From: Circinella umbellata
Taxonomy: Eukaryota > Mucoromycota > Mucoromycetes > Mucorales > Lichtheimiaceae
Length of the DNA: 64,000 bases
Direction of reading: 5' to 3'
NCBI GenBank assembly: GCA_025093555.1
Contig: JAIWNF010000033.1
Location: forward strand, 248,001-312,000
Part shown: positions 24,201-34,526 of the stretch, one piece after another
How positions within the stretch are numbered: the stretch's first letter is position 1
How the letters are laid out: the number at the start of each line of letters is the position of its first letter
Made by a program: the position numbers and the translations under genes
Notes under the pieces: generated by a model
Told to the model about the DNA's origin: nothing
The model's database searches: none
Seen by the model: the letters and a program-made list of their open reading frames with translations, nothing else

Positions 24201-26992
24201 TAATATTGTTATTGTTGCAGAATTTTGCATAAAACAATAATAGTGAATAAATATATAATGATAATCAGGGTTTTTTATTTATTTATTTTAACATTAACAG
24301 GTACTAAACTATTAGTAATCATTCGCGACTCGAGCACTTGGGGTGATCAGAAAAATATAGACCAACCTGGTTCTTCTTTATTAAACAAGAATTATTAGGA
24401 CAAGAGTTTTTCTTATTAGCCCAAGTACGTAGATTGGGCAGTATATTATTATTATGTTGTAATAATCAATACAAATAGTATTAATAGAACTTTTCAAATT
24501 CGCCTTCCCCTATGACAGCATCTCGACAATTTTTTTTTTCGATTCATTGATGCTACTAAGAGATCCGGAATGTAAAGTACCAACACCTTTTATCTTTTAT
24601 TCGAACAATATATAAATTAATATATACTTTCTTTCTTTTACATTTTTTATATACCACCCATATTAGTACTTTTATTGTAAGAGGAAAAGAACAGGGGGTG
24701 CTACTAGAAGGTAGGTCAAGTTGTAATAAAGTTTCAAATATAAAATAAAATATGTACGTATATATATATATATATTATACGTAGATATATTGATACCTTT
24801 TCATCTATTTATCATAAACTAAACGAAAAGAAGTTTCATCTCTTCCTTTTCAGCTGGTTATTATTTCAAAACTGGTCATAGTTACGTTTTCTTAAAGCTT
24901 AAAATACAGTAAGTTTTTATGGGTCTCAATAACCAATGACTCGAAAACTGTTATATGGAACTTATTGAAAAAAAAAAACCACATTTTCTTTGATATTTTG
25001 CTAAAATATTGAATATCTCATGTTCCCCTATCAACAGTGGTAGTAACTAATCCCTAGAATATAGAGGGGATACATCTATATTTGAGAGGGTCAGTGCACT
25101 TGAACCCCTTTATTTTGTTTCTCCAATCAGAAATATTATGATACTAGCGGGTCATTTCTCCTTAAAAAGTTATTTCGATTTCAACAGGCACGTTTTCGGC
25201 TTTCGTCTGTGTATGAGTGTTCATGACACCAATCTGAATTACTGTTTCAAGTAAAGCAAAAGACGCTATTGTTACGATATGAAAAGTTCCATCAGCTAAG
25301 AAGATCTATATCTTTATAGACAGGAGTACCAAGATCTCTAATATAAATATATATATATATTTTTAAAAAAAAGAAATTCTAACTCATGCTCTACTTCTAG
25401 CTGATCTTCTCGAAGCTATTATTGCCTTGGTTCAGTAGTATTATTATTCTTAAGGAGGCGTTTAACCTCGAGGATGAGGATAAATATTATACACTGTTTT
25501 CTTTTTTCCCCAAGGTAATACTACCTACTAAGTATCAACTCACACAGAGCACTTAACCGAATAATTCAGTTATTATCCAAGAACTGTAAAGTTTTTTCTA
25601 GTAAAATGGAATGAATGACGTTTTATCATATATCAGTAATAATAATAATTAAAGGCAGACTTTATATAGACTGTTTGTAATTGTTATCAATAAATTTTGT
25701 ATATTTTTTGATGACTTTACGTATGCGAATATATCATAGTAACATTATGGAGCGAAGCTTTGCAGGTAGGTAACTAGTGGTGGCTATTTTATTTTTGAAA
25801 AAATAAAAAAAAAGTATAAAAAGAATCAAGTTTTAGAAACTAATACAAAAAATACTAATGCAATATAATTATCTGGTTTACTTTGTATGCTAGTCCATGT
25901 GCAACATCTCCGTAATAAAAATTACACTAGTTCAATACCTGAAAAAGCAAGAATACCATGTTTTACAGACACATACCTACGTAAACATAATTTTTTTAGG
26001 TGATTTTATATTATACTTGGTAGATATATAGCTACATTAACTTTAATGAAAAGTTTTTTTTTTGCTAGTATAAAAAAAAAGATATGGGTTTTCCTTGAAA
26101 TAAATTGTAATTGTCGATCCGCAACACTTTTGGATTGGATTCTATTTGCTATGTCATAGGTAGCATTCTTACTTCTTGCTAGATTCTGGTGGCACGACTG
26201 ATGTATTATAGATCGAATATATATGTGTGTATCATCTCCAATAATAACAAAATACAAGTAATATAAGGCAACATATGTGTATGAGTATATAGATTTGAGT
26301 TTATTTTAACTATAATTGATACATATTTCGATATGCAAACTAGCCTTTCAGATAAGGTTTTTCTTTTACGTAAAAAAAAGTACGTATGCGATTTTTTGCG
26401 GTTTATTACTCTCTGATTTATCTCTATTACTCAAACGAACTCATAGTACCTTTTTCCTCTGACAAACAAACTTTTTATTCAAGGTGGAAGTAAAAATGTC
26501 GTTCTTTCAGTAGGTGCTTACTTTTAACAAGTTTGGCATACTACGTATTCATGTACTTAATGACTAAGATATAGATAGTAAAGAAGAAAATTGTGGAAAT
26601 AGATTATATTGAATATATCCATCAGAATAACAAATTTACGCATCTAAACTGTAGTATTTTACATTTTATTTTATTATTCTCTTTTAACATCATACAGTGG
26701 AAGGAGGGAGGTTCATTTGAATTTTTCTTTTTTATATTCGAGTTGCATTTAATGTTAAAATTTATTATGATATACAGGAATAATCCATGACAGTAGTATT
26801 ATAAGAAATAAGTCAAGGTTTTAAAATATTGAGTCCCAAAAGTAATAAATAAGTAAGATTTCTGTAATAGTAAATATATTTCAATTCTTGTTATTATCAA
26901 TTTCACTCATCAACGAGCTTTTGTTATTATTTACAGAGACACAAAAGAAGGTAAAATTTTGCTTCCATTCAATGTATACATATATATTATTC
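21275..26992. other. Gene-poor AT-rich region
   Basis: About 5.7 kb between the kinase promoter and the 3' end of RAD51C. It has several (TA)n runs (for example about 24759-24775) and homopolymers. Frames of 60-83 codons are all F/K/I/N-rich and lack splice support. I see no RNA gene or mobile element with recognisable ends. Confidence 0.55.
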
Positions 26993-29311
26993 TTATGGAG
27001 AATCATAAGCTGCAAAAAACAATGCATCTTCTTCGTCTTCACTACCCCAACCAAATTCATCATCGTCATCGTCATCATATTTTTCTGGTTGTTCTTCTCT
27101 TGCCTGATTATTTGATATAATGGTCGTTGTTGTATTACTATCGTTAGTGATAGTAACGGAAGGGTTGATATTTACAATCCGCGATGATGATAGTTGCTGT
27201 TCTTCGCCTTTATCCCTTTTTCGCTTTAATCGATGTAATGATGATGATAATGCATTATTTGATATAAATTGACCATTAGTTTGTTTTTGCTCTTGACTAT
27301 TTTCTTGTGAAGGTATTTGCGATATAACTTGATCTGTAAAATGGGATGTTTCCCAAACATCTTCTTCTTCTTGCTCAAACTGTTTAAATGAATTACTCTC
27401 ATCATCATGTATTATGTGATTTTGTTCTTCATCTTTTAATGTATCTTTCAGACCATCATTCTTTATATTATTATTTTTTCGTTCGTTTCAAAGAATAAAT
27501 AGATGAAAGAAAAAAAAAACAATTTAGAAAATTGATTTACTATTAACAAATGTTTCAGAGTATTTCAAGTTTCTTACAGTGATTTTAAAATGAACAGTTG
27601 TATCTTTGGTGCCTAATGATGACTTATAATATCTTGCATATCTAGATTGAAAAGTGAGCTATAAATGAGGGGCATAATAATACTATATATATAAACAGTA
27701 GACACTTATTCCGTGTATTACAAAGAAAGTAAAAAAAAAAAAAAATTACCTTTGTTCTCGTGTTCGATATAAGAAAAATCGATTAGCACATCTTTTACCC
27801 CAATCCTCTCCTAAACATATGTCATCAAATAAGGTTAGCTATAAATCTTTTCTCTTTAGGCCATCCAACTAGTCAGTTACATTTTCCTAGCTTTTTGATG
27901 GGGGGGGGAGTTTACCTAATGCAGGTGTTACTGCTATATTAAGATGATCTTCTTTAACATGATTCGTTACAACTACCTAAAAAAAAAAACTTTAGTCCTT
28001 TTCATCCCATTCTATTCCATGATTTCAAAAAATCTAAACAACAAATCAATTTTTTATGAATAATAATAAAAAAAAAACTTACTGCTAATTTATGTCGACT
28101 CGCTAATTGAGCCAAGTTTTGTCCCACAAAAGCTAATATATTATTTCGTAATTTTATATCAATATTTGTCCGTAATGGGTATGTAATGCTATCTAAAATA
28201 AGAAGTTTGACCTGAAAAACAACAACAACGGTAATGAATTTCTTTTCCTTTGTTTTTTTTTTTTTTAAAAAAAAAATAGTTCATAATAATATGTTGATAC
28301 GTACTTGATTAAATTCATCAAGAATATCAGAAAGTTGACGAATAAGTGCAATAAGTTGTACATGATCACATACTCGAAATACATGTATATTTTTCAATAT
28401 AAATTCCACTAAATAAAATGAGTAAATTTAACCTTTTTTTTTTTTCGTTCTTGTTTTTTCAGATAATATTAATTGATAAAAAAGGTTAGCCCATAGTTAC
28501 CATCTGAAGGTTTATCACTTTCCTCTCTTTTGTTTGTAATAACGATAGTTTCGGCAAGTTGCCGTAGTCGTCCTGGAAACAAACTACCCTCAGTATCTAT
28601 GGAAACAAAAATATGTTAATAACCATTTACCCTTGGAAATAAGTATTTTTTTTTTGTTTCTATTCATACCGATATATATACATTCAGGTGCATTTACTGC
28701 TAATTGCATACTAATAATAATAACAAATCAATTAACTTATTCTTGAATAGTTCAAAAATAATAATAGAATCGAGACTGTTTCATTTTACCATATTTGAGT
28801 TTTCCCAGAACCGGGTTCTCCACAAAAATCAGTAATGCATGAAGGAGGAACACCTTTATATCGATCAAATAATTCATCAAAAGCTTTACATGAAAAGCTT
28901 ATTCCTGTTTTTTGATTATCAGATTTTATTCGATCTTCTGCTGTTTGTGAAGCAAGGATATGTCCTAATAATAATTGAATTGTTGTTAACTACAACAAGA
29001 AAATTTGGGGGGGGGGTTCTTTCTATATATTACCTCCATGAACAAGCTTTAAAATAATTTGTACTTCTTCTTTGGATAATTGTAACTCTGAATTGAAAAA
29101 AAAAAAAAGTAATGAACCGATAAGCTTTTTTTTTTTTTTTTTTTGAATACTTCAACATATATAAAGTATGGAGAAGGGAGGGGTTATCCGAACCTTCAGT
29201 AACTTGAACCACACCGACGTCTTTAATGTCAGTAACATTTTCATAACCAGACTTTTCTAATTTTTGTCGTAATGTTGTATTGGTAATAAGATCTGACAAC
29301 AATCGTTCCAT
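26993..29311 (-). CDS. RAD51C: RAD51C-like recombinase paralogue
   Basis: Eleven exons (29311-29194, 29087-29034, 28964-28790, 28710-28670, 28596-28501, 28408-28305, 28211-28083, 27976-27916, 27810-27750, 27641-27578, 27460-26993) give 456 aa. The N-terminal helical domain (GYENVTDIKDVGV) is followed by Walker A GEPGSGKT (106-113), the RAD51C-type CMQLAVNAPE, DTEGSLFPGR, Walker B KLLILD (Asp203), VVVTNH and PALGEDWGKRC. These match RAD51C rather than RAD51 itself. RAD51 paralogues promote RAD51 filament assembly in homologous recombination. The last exon encodes a 155-residue extension absent from animal RAD51C: polar, then KRKRDK, then an acidic run (DDDDDDEFGWGSEDEEDA) ending FFAAYDSP. The last acceptor (TAAAG) is weak, so its 5' boundary is the least certain point. 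The gene is divergent from the TRAP-alpha gene. Confidence 0.92.
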
Positions 29312-29461
29312 TTATTGGATGCACAGAAAAAAGGAACAAAAAAAAAAAAAAAAAGAAATAGAAAAAGGTGGGGTAGGTCTACTAAAAAAGGAACGCACAA
29401 AAGTTTAAAAAAATAAAAAATGAGCGTGTTTTTTTTATTTTATGTTTTACTTTTTTTTATG

Positions 29462-29477
29462 ACGCGACAACTCGCGT
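29462..29477. promoter_or_regulatory. Inverted pair of ACGCGA boxes (MCB-like) in divergent promoter
   Basis: ACGCGA-CAAC-TCGCGT is a perfect inverted repeat, 150 bp upstream of the RAD51C start. ACGCG is the core bound by MBF/DSC1-type G1/S factors in yeasts, which control replication and repair genes. The role here is inferred. Confidence 0.5.
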
Positions 29478-29707
29478 TTCTTTTTCTTTTTTTCTTGCAT
29501 GAGCAATCCAAAAATGTTTCAGTTGGGAATATAAAAACATTGGGGAGAGGGGAGAGGAAACATATTCAAAACTTGAAAATATTATCTCAATCTGAATAAT
29601 ATTTGATTAATTCAACAAGTTTTTTTGATTTCCATAAGAAAGAAATAGCATGGGGATGATAAGAACTTTAATAATTCTAGCAAAGAAAAAATAAAATAAG
29701 CTGTTTA

Positions 29708-29726
29708 AAAGTGCGTTTCGCACTTT
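29708..29726. promoter_or_regulatory. Palindrome AAAGTGCG-TTT-CGCACTTT in divergent promoter
   Basis: Perfect 8-bp arms with a 3-nt centre, about 107 bp before the TRAP-alpha start and upstream of a TATATATA box at about 29758-29768. It probably binds a dimeric factor. The factor is unknown. Confidence 0.4.
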
Positions 29727-29832
29727 CATTGGTTGAATTAAAGAAGTTGGGGGTTTTTTTTATATATATTCATTAAATATAACCCAGCTTTTTTTTCTTT
29801 TTCTTTCTTTCACACTCTTTTTTTTTTTAACT

Positions 29833-31210
29833 ATGGCCAAGTTAAATTCATTCTGGACTTTACTTTTACTTTTAGTTGCCTGTGTTTCATTCGGTAAGTT
29901 GCTAAGATACCATAGAAAAATTATAGGACATTACGCTATTCTTTTTTTTTTGTATTCTTTATTATGGGAATTTATTCATTTTTTTTTGGAGAGGAAAAAA
30001 AAGAACGATGAGATTTTATTTTTAAAAAAAATCACGATGGAGGACCTATTCAACACCTAAAGATATAAAAGAAAAAGGAGACTATTTTTCGAGTATTTGT
30101 ATTCTTTTTTTTTTTTGACTAAATAATTGTTTATACATACATGATTAGTGTTTGCACAGGAACAAGACGAAAAGGAATACGCGTCTGCTAATATTGAAGT
30201 TACTGCTGATTTCCCGGACAATCCTTTTGGACGTAAGTTTTTTTTTTCTCTTTGACTTGTCACTACCTTTTATTTAAAGAAGGATGGGGGAAGGCGGGGG
30301 GAAAGTATAGAAACTATGATGTTAAATATTATATATATAGATATTACCAATGGCCAAAGAAACAAGGTTATTTTAACTCTCGCTAACAAGGATAAAGCTG
30401 ATTTCTCGGTTCTTGCTGTTTCTGGAAAGATTTCTCTTATTGATCAACCTGACAAGATTCATCGTAATGTAAGTTATTTTTTTGTTTTGTTTTTTGAAAA
30501 GGAAAAGAAACACGATCGTTTTTTTTTTTGTGTACCGTGTTTTTTTTTATATGGACTCACTTACCCAATCTATATATATATATTCCATATAGTTGACTGC
30601 TCTTCGTTATGATTTGACTGTTACTCCCGAAGGTACTGTTGAAATTCCTTATGTATTCCATTCTGAATTCGCTCCTGGTGATCATGCTTTGACCATCTTT
30701 GTTGATGTTTTGGGTGATGTAAGTTATCTGTTTTCCATATCCTGTTCTGATGATAATTGAAAAGAAAAAAGAAAATTAATGTTTTTAAAATAATATATAG
30801 GAAAAATTACTTCGTGTTATTGGTTATGATGGTATTATTACTATTGTTGATCCTGAAACTTCATGGTTTGACCCTCAATTGTAAGTTTTTATTATTATTT
30901 TGGGAGGGCATGAAGGTAGGAGAAAATTGAAAGAAAACTAAAATTTTATTATTATAATAGAATTTTCTTATACATTGTTCTTTCTGCTGTTGCTTTGGGT
31001 GTTGCTTATATTATTAATGCTGCATTCTTTGGTGGTGCCAATCCTGTTAAAGCTAAAAAAGCTTCCAAGGAACCTGCTGTCAAACCTACTCATCGTGATG
31101 ATAAGGGTCAAATGATTTTAGATGAATCTTGGATTCCTCAAGGACAACTTGGAAAGAGTCCTAAGGAATCTCCTCGTGCCAAGAAGAGATCTAATACTGG
31201 ACGCAAGTAA
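29833..31210 (+). CDS. IRC22: Translocon-associated protein alpha subunit (TRAP-alpha / Irc22-like)
   Basis: Six exons (29833-29893, 30149-30232, 30341-30468, 30593-30718, 30801-30880, 30961-31210) give 242 aa. The N-terminus is a signal peptide (MAKLNSFWTLLLLLVACVSF, then VFAQ across the first junction). A lumenal beta-rich domain follows, with EVTADFPDNPFGHITNGQ, LTALRYDLTV, YVFHSEFAPGDHALTI and the conserved DPETSWFDPQL before one membrane span (IFLYIVLSAVALGVAYIINA). A basic cytosolic tail ends in KKRSNTGRK. This order matches TRAP-alpha of the ER membrane, whose fungal relatives are called Irc22. TRAP sits at the Sec61 channel and assists translocation of some precursors. Usual family length is about 220-290 aa. 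Confidence 0.9.
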
Positions 31211-31609
31211 ATACATATATATATATATATATATCGATAAATTTTAAAATTCACATCCTATATAATAATTTCTCTCTTTTGCCCTTTCTTTTATATATAT
31301 ATACAACACGCACACACACACACACACACTCACACTCACACTTACTTACTTAGCATAATGATACATTAAAAAAAAAAGTCTGTTTTTATTTTTCTTTTTG
31401 AATTTTAGTTGTTATAAAAAAAGAGGATATTTGTTAGTATACCTAAAATAGTTGCGCAGTTAAATAAAGGTCTGATATCCATTATTATGCGTCATTGATT
31501 TCTTTTTAGTTCGAAAATTTCCGAAAAGTGTTGCTTTTACGTGGATTATAAAAAAAGTAAACACGTTTTTTTTTTTTTGTATTGTGAAAATTGCTTATTA
31601 AAGAAAAAA

Positions 31610-32014
31610 ATGTCATTTCGCCCACCAAAGACTTTACCTATTCTTTCCATTTTTCATAATGGTAATATCAAACGATCACGTACTGCACTTGATTTATTAA
31701 AAAAAAGAGCACCACAAAAAAATGGAAACGATGCTTATCGTATTGATGTTATTGATTCTCAACCACCTACAATTGAACAATTAAGACAAGTAGCCAGTTT
31801 TTTACCTCATCAAGGAAAAGAAGAATCAAGTTGGTATTCAATGGTTCAACACCCTGATAAATTACAAGACTGGTCAGAAATTGCTCAAAAAATTCATGAA
31901 GAACCAAGTTTATTAACTCGACCTATTGTTGTTGACTGGAGTAATGGAAAAGCAGCTATTAATGATAATGATATTGAACAACTTATTAATGAACGAGTTC
32001 AAACAAAAGATTAA
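31610..32014 (+). CDS. FMP46: FMP46/DUF1687-like thioredoxin-fold (ArsC-like) protein without cysteine
   Basis: Single exon of 134 aa from the ATG at 31610. The frame stays open upstream to 31541, but that part is F/K-rich and not needed. Features are an ArsC-like beginning ILSIFHNGNIKRSRTALDLL, a middle IDVIDSQPPTIEQLRQV, and the conserved LLTRPIVVDWSNGKAAI near the end. This is the layout of the fungal DUF1687/Fmp46 family, described as putative mitochondrial redox proteins with a thioredoxin fold. In arsenate reductases the catalytic Cys lies in HNPxCxxSR. Here the aligned residue is Ile and the whole protein has no Cys, so a thiol-based redox role looks unlikely. A 400-bp gap separates it from the TRAP-alpha gene, and it converges on the kinase gene. 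Confidence 0.7.
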   Translation: MSFRPPKTLPILSIFHNGNIKRSRTALDLLKKRAPQKNGNDAYRIDVIDSQPPTIEQLRQVASFLPHQGKEESSWYSMVQHPDKLQDWSEIAQKIHEEPSLLTRPIVVDWSNGKAAINDNDIEQLINERVQTKD

Positions 32015-32339
32015 ATTTTTTAATAAAAATATCTTTTATTTTTGTTAATAAAAAGAAAATGTTTTTTATATATATAAATTGTTTAGTGCGTTATTTGTTT
32101 GAATTTCTTGTTTTTATGGATATAATTTACAAAAGATGACGAAAGATGGAAAGGAGGGAGAAAAAAGAAGGATTATGAAATGACAAGTATATATGTGTGA
32201 GTATGTGTGATATAGTGAGTGAAAATGAGTGCAAAAATGTTGGAATTGTTAAAAAAAAAAGCAAGGTATGAATAATAGTAGTAAATAATGATAATAATAA
32301 TGATAAACAAAACAAAAGAGTGAATATATAAAAAAAAAA

Positions 32340-34526
32340 TTAATGCTTCTTTATACGACGACGTCGTTCTTTCTTGCTTGTAGGGAAATCTTCTTCACCA
32401 GAAAGATCGGGTGTTTCAATATCTAAAACTTTGATATTATCACGATCCATTACTTCTTGAGAGGATGGTCGAACAAGAAGATGATGCATGTGATTATGAG
32501 CTGGTGATGCAGGTGTACACATGGGAATATTAGCAATCCAAGGATCTGATAAAATGTCTTGTAATGAACAACGTTTAGTAGGATCAGTTTCCAAGATACG
32601 TGAGAATATTTCACGAGCTTCCCGGGGCAGGAGCTTGAACAATCGTTGTGCACCTTGTGAATTAGGATTAACAAAATTTTTATAAGATTGATCTTGAGAT
32701 GCTCTAGGTATCCTCCAAGGGAATCGACGAATCGTCATACAAATAAAAACTATAGCACACGACCATAAATCGGATGCTGCAGGATCATAATCGGGTGCTG
32801 AATATTGTTCTGGTGCAATATAAGGATCAGATCCACAAATACCTATATTATATTATAAAATGTATACGTAATTGCATAATAATTAGTAATCAAGTTTAAA
32901 ATAAAGATATACTATATAAATATATAAATTTCTTTTTTTACCTTTTGTACGATGAATTTTATCTTCAAATGGATATTTGTATACAACTGAACAACCAAAA
33001 TCAATAATTTTAACAATACCACGTTCATCAAGCATCATATTATCCAATTTCAAATCACGATGGGCAATACCCATGGAATGTAAATATTGAACACCATTTA
33101 ACATTTGTCGCCAAGTACAAGCAATTTCTTCACGCGTCATTTTACCACTCATAACGATATTAAATAAATCATTAGGTGCATATTCCATAATTTCATAAAA
33201 TGAAGATTTTTCTTGAATAAGATCCAATGTTTCAATGATATTAGGATTATGTAAAGTAGAACCAATACAAAATTCAGCAGTAACTTTCTTTACATATTCT
33301 TTTTCATTTTCATTAGGAAATCGTTTACGGAATTGTTTTACAGCAAATGTTTTGTTATCTGTACTTCTTCTTATCACACGAACGGATCCTCCGGCACCTT
33401 TACCGACAAAACGACCTATATATATATATATATTTAAGATTGTAATTTAGTTTTTTTTTTTTTTTTTTTACTGGACCCCCCAACCCCGGGCCGACCGGAT
33501 AAATTTATTTTATTTTAGTTGATTTCCCTTTCCTCCCTCCCCCCACACAAACACAAAGTGCTACCATCAAATGGAAAAATACTTACCCCATTTACCGTAA
33601 CGTCCTTCAATATCTTTGTTAAATTCATTGGCAAATGACAAATCACTTACACTACTATTAGTACTTTTCGAAACTAATAATGGTTTAGATTGATTTTTAT
33701 TCTTCTTGGTTTTCTTGTCATTCTTGAAAAATCGTTTTAAACCATGAAATAATGTTTTTTCTTTTTCCAATCGATGGAAATGAGTTTGATAATGTTTTGA
33801 ATTATATTCTGGTTTTTTAAATAAAAATTGAGAAGGTGTAGAAGGTCTACTTGGAATAGATGCCGATGTACTAGCACTTGGGGTTGGATCATGATGACGA
33901 TGATGTATAGCAGTATCACCTGAACTACTTAAAGTAGCATTATCATCAATATCATCTTCTGAAGAAGTATGAGATTCATGTTGCTTTTCATCTTCTTTGG
34001 ATACAGGACGTGAAAGTGAAAGTGGAGTAGAAGGTGAAGAAGTAGAAGAAATAACAATACGTGGTGAAGATAAACGATATTGAGAAGTAGAAGTGGATGT
34101 CACTATTGTACCAGAAGAAGGGTTTCTTAAAACAAGCGATGGTCTCTTTTGTTGATCAATATCTTCTTTATTCTTTTCACCACTTTCACGAGGTGATAAA
34201 GAAGTAGGTGTATCCACACCTGTAAATGATTGATGTTGTGGCTGAGGTGTTGTTGGTGTTATAGTTTCTTCATCATGACTTGTAAAATAATCATCAGAAG
34301 GATGATCATGATAACCTGGTGTACCGGGTATAGAAACATCTGGCGTTACATTTTCAAATTGAAATCCACGTTGTTGATGCTGTTTAGATTGAAAAATCTT
34401 GGCTGGAGAATCAAAATCTGCTGCTTCAAGTCTATCACCCAGGTTATGAACTAAAACCTTTTGTGATAAAGATGAAGGACGTGATCTTTCATTATAATGA
34501 TGTGTATTGGGATGTAATTGTGTCAT
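32340..34526 (-). CDS. HAL4/SAT4-type serine/threonine kinase (NPR1/HAL5 family)
   Basis: Three exons (34526-33587, 33415-32942, 32842-32340) give 638 aa. The first 310 residues are a Ser/Thr/Pro-rich, low-complexity N-terminus typical of this fungal kinase group. The domain begins with [18 protein letters not shown] (the intron splits the second Gly), then Lys340 in [14 protein letters not shown] (432-439), DFG (452-454), and [11 protein letters not shown] after the second intron. YGKWG, the HRDLKLDN loop and the long P+1 segment are characteristic of yeast Hal4/Sat4, Hal5 and Npr1. These kinases stabilise plasma-membrane transporters such as potassium and amino-acid permeases. The C-terminus ends in a basic cluster, [11 protein letters not shown]. 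Its 3' end faces the DUF1687 gene, 325 bp away. Confidence 0.9.

Noticed and set aside
26006..26257. 83-codon minus ORF with a polar stretch
   Set aside because: A short, isolated frame in a gene desert with no flanking exons found.
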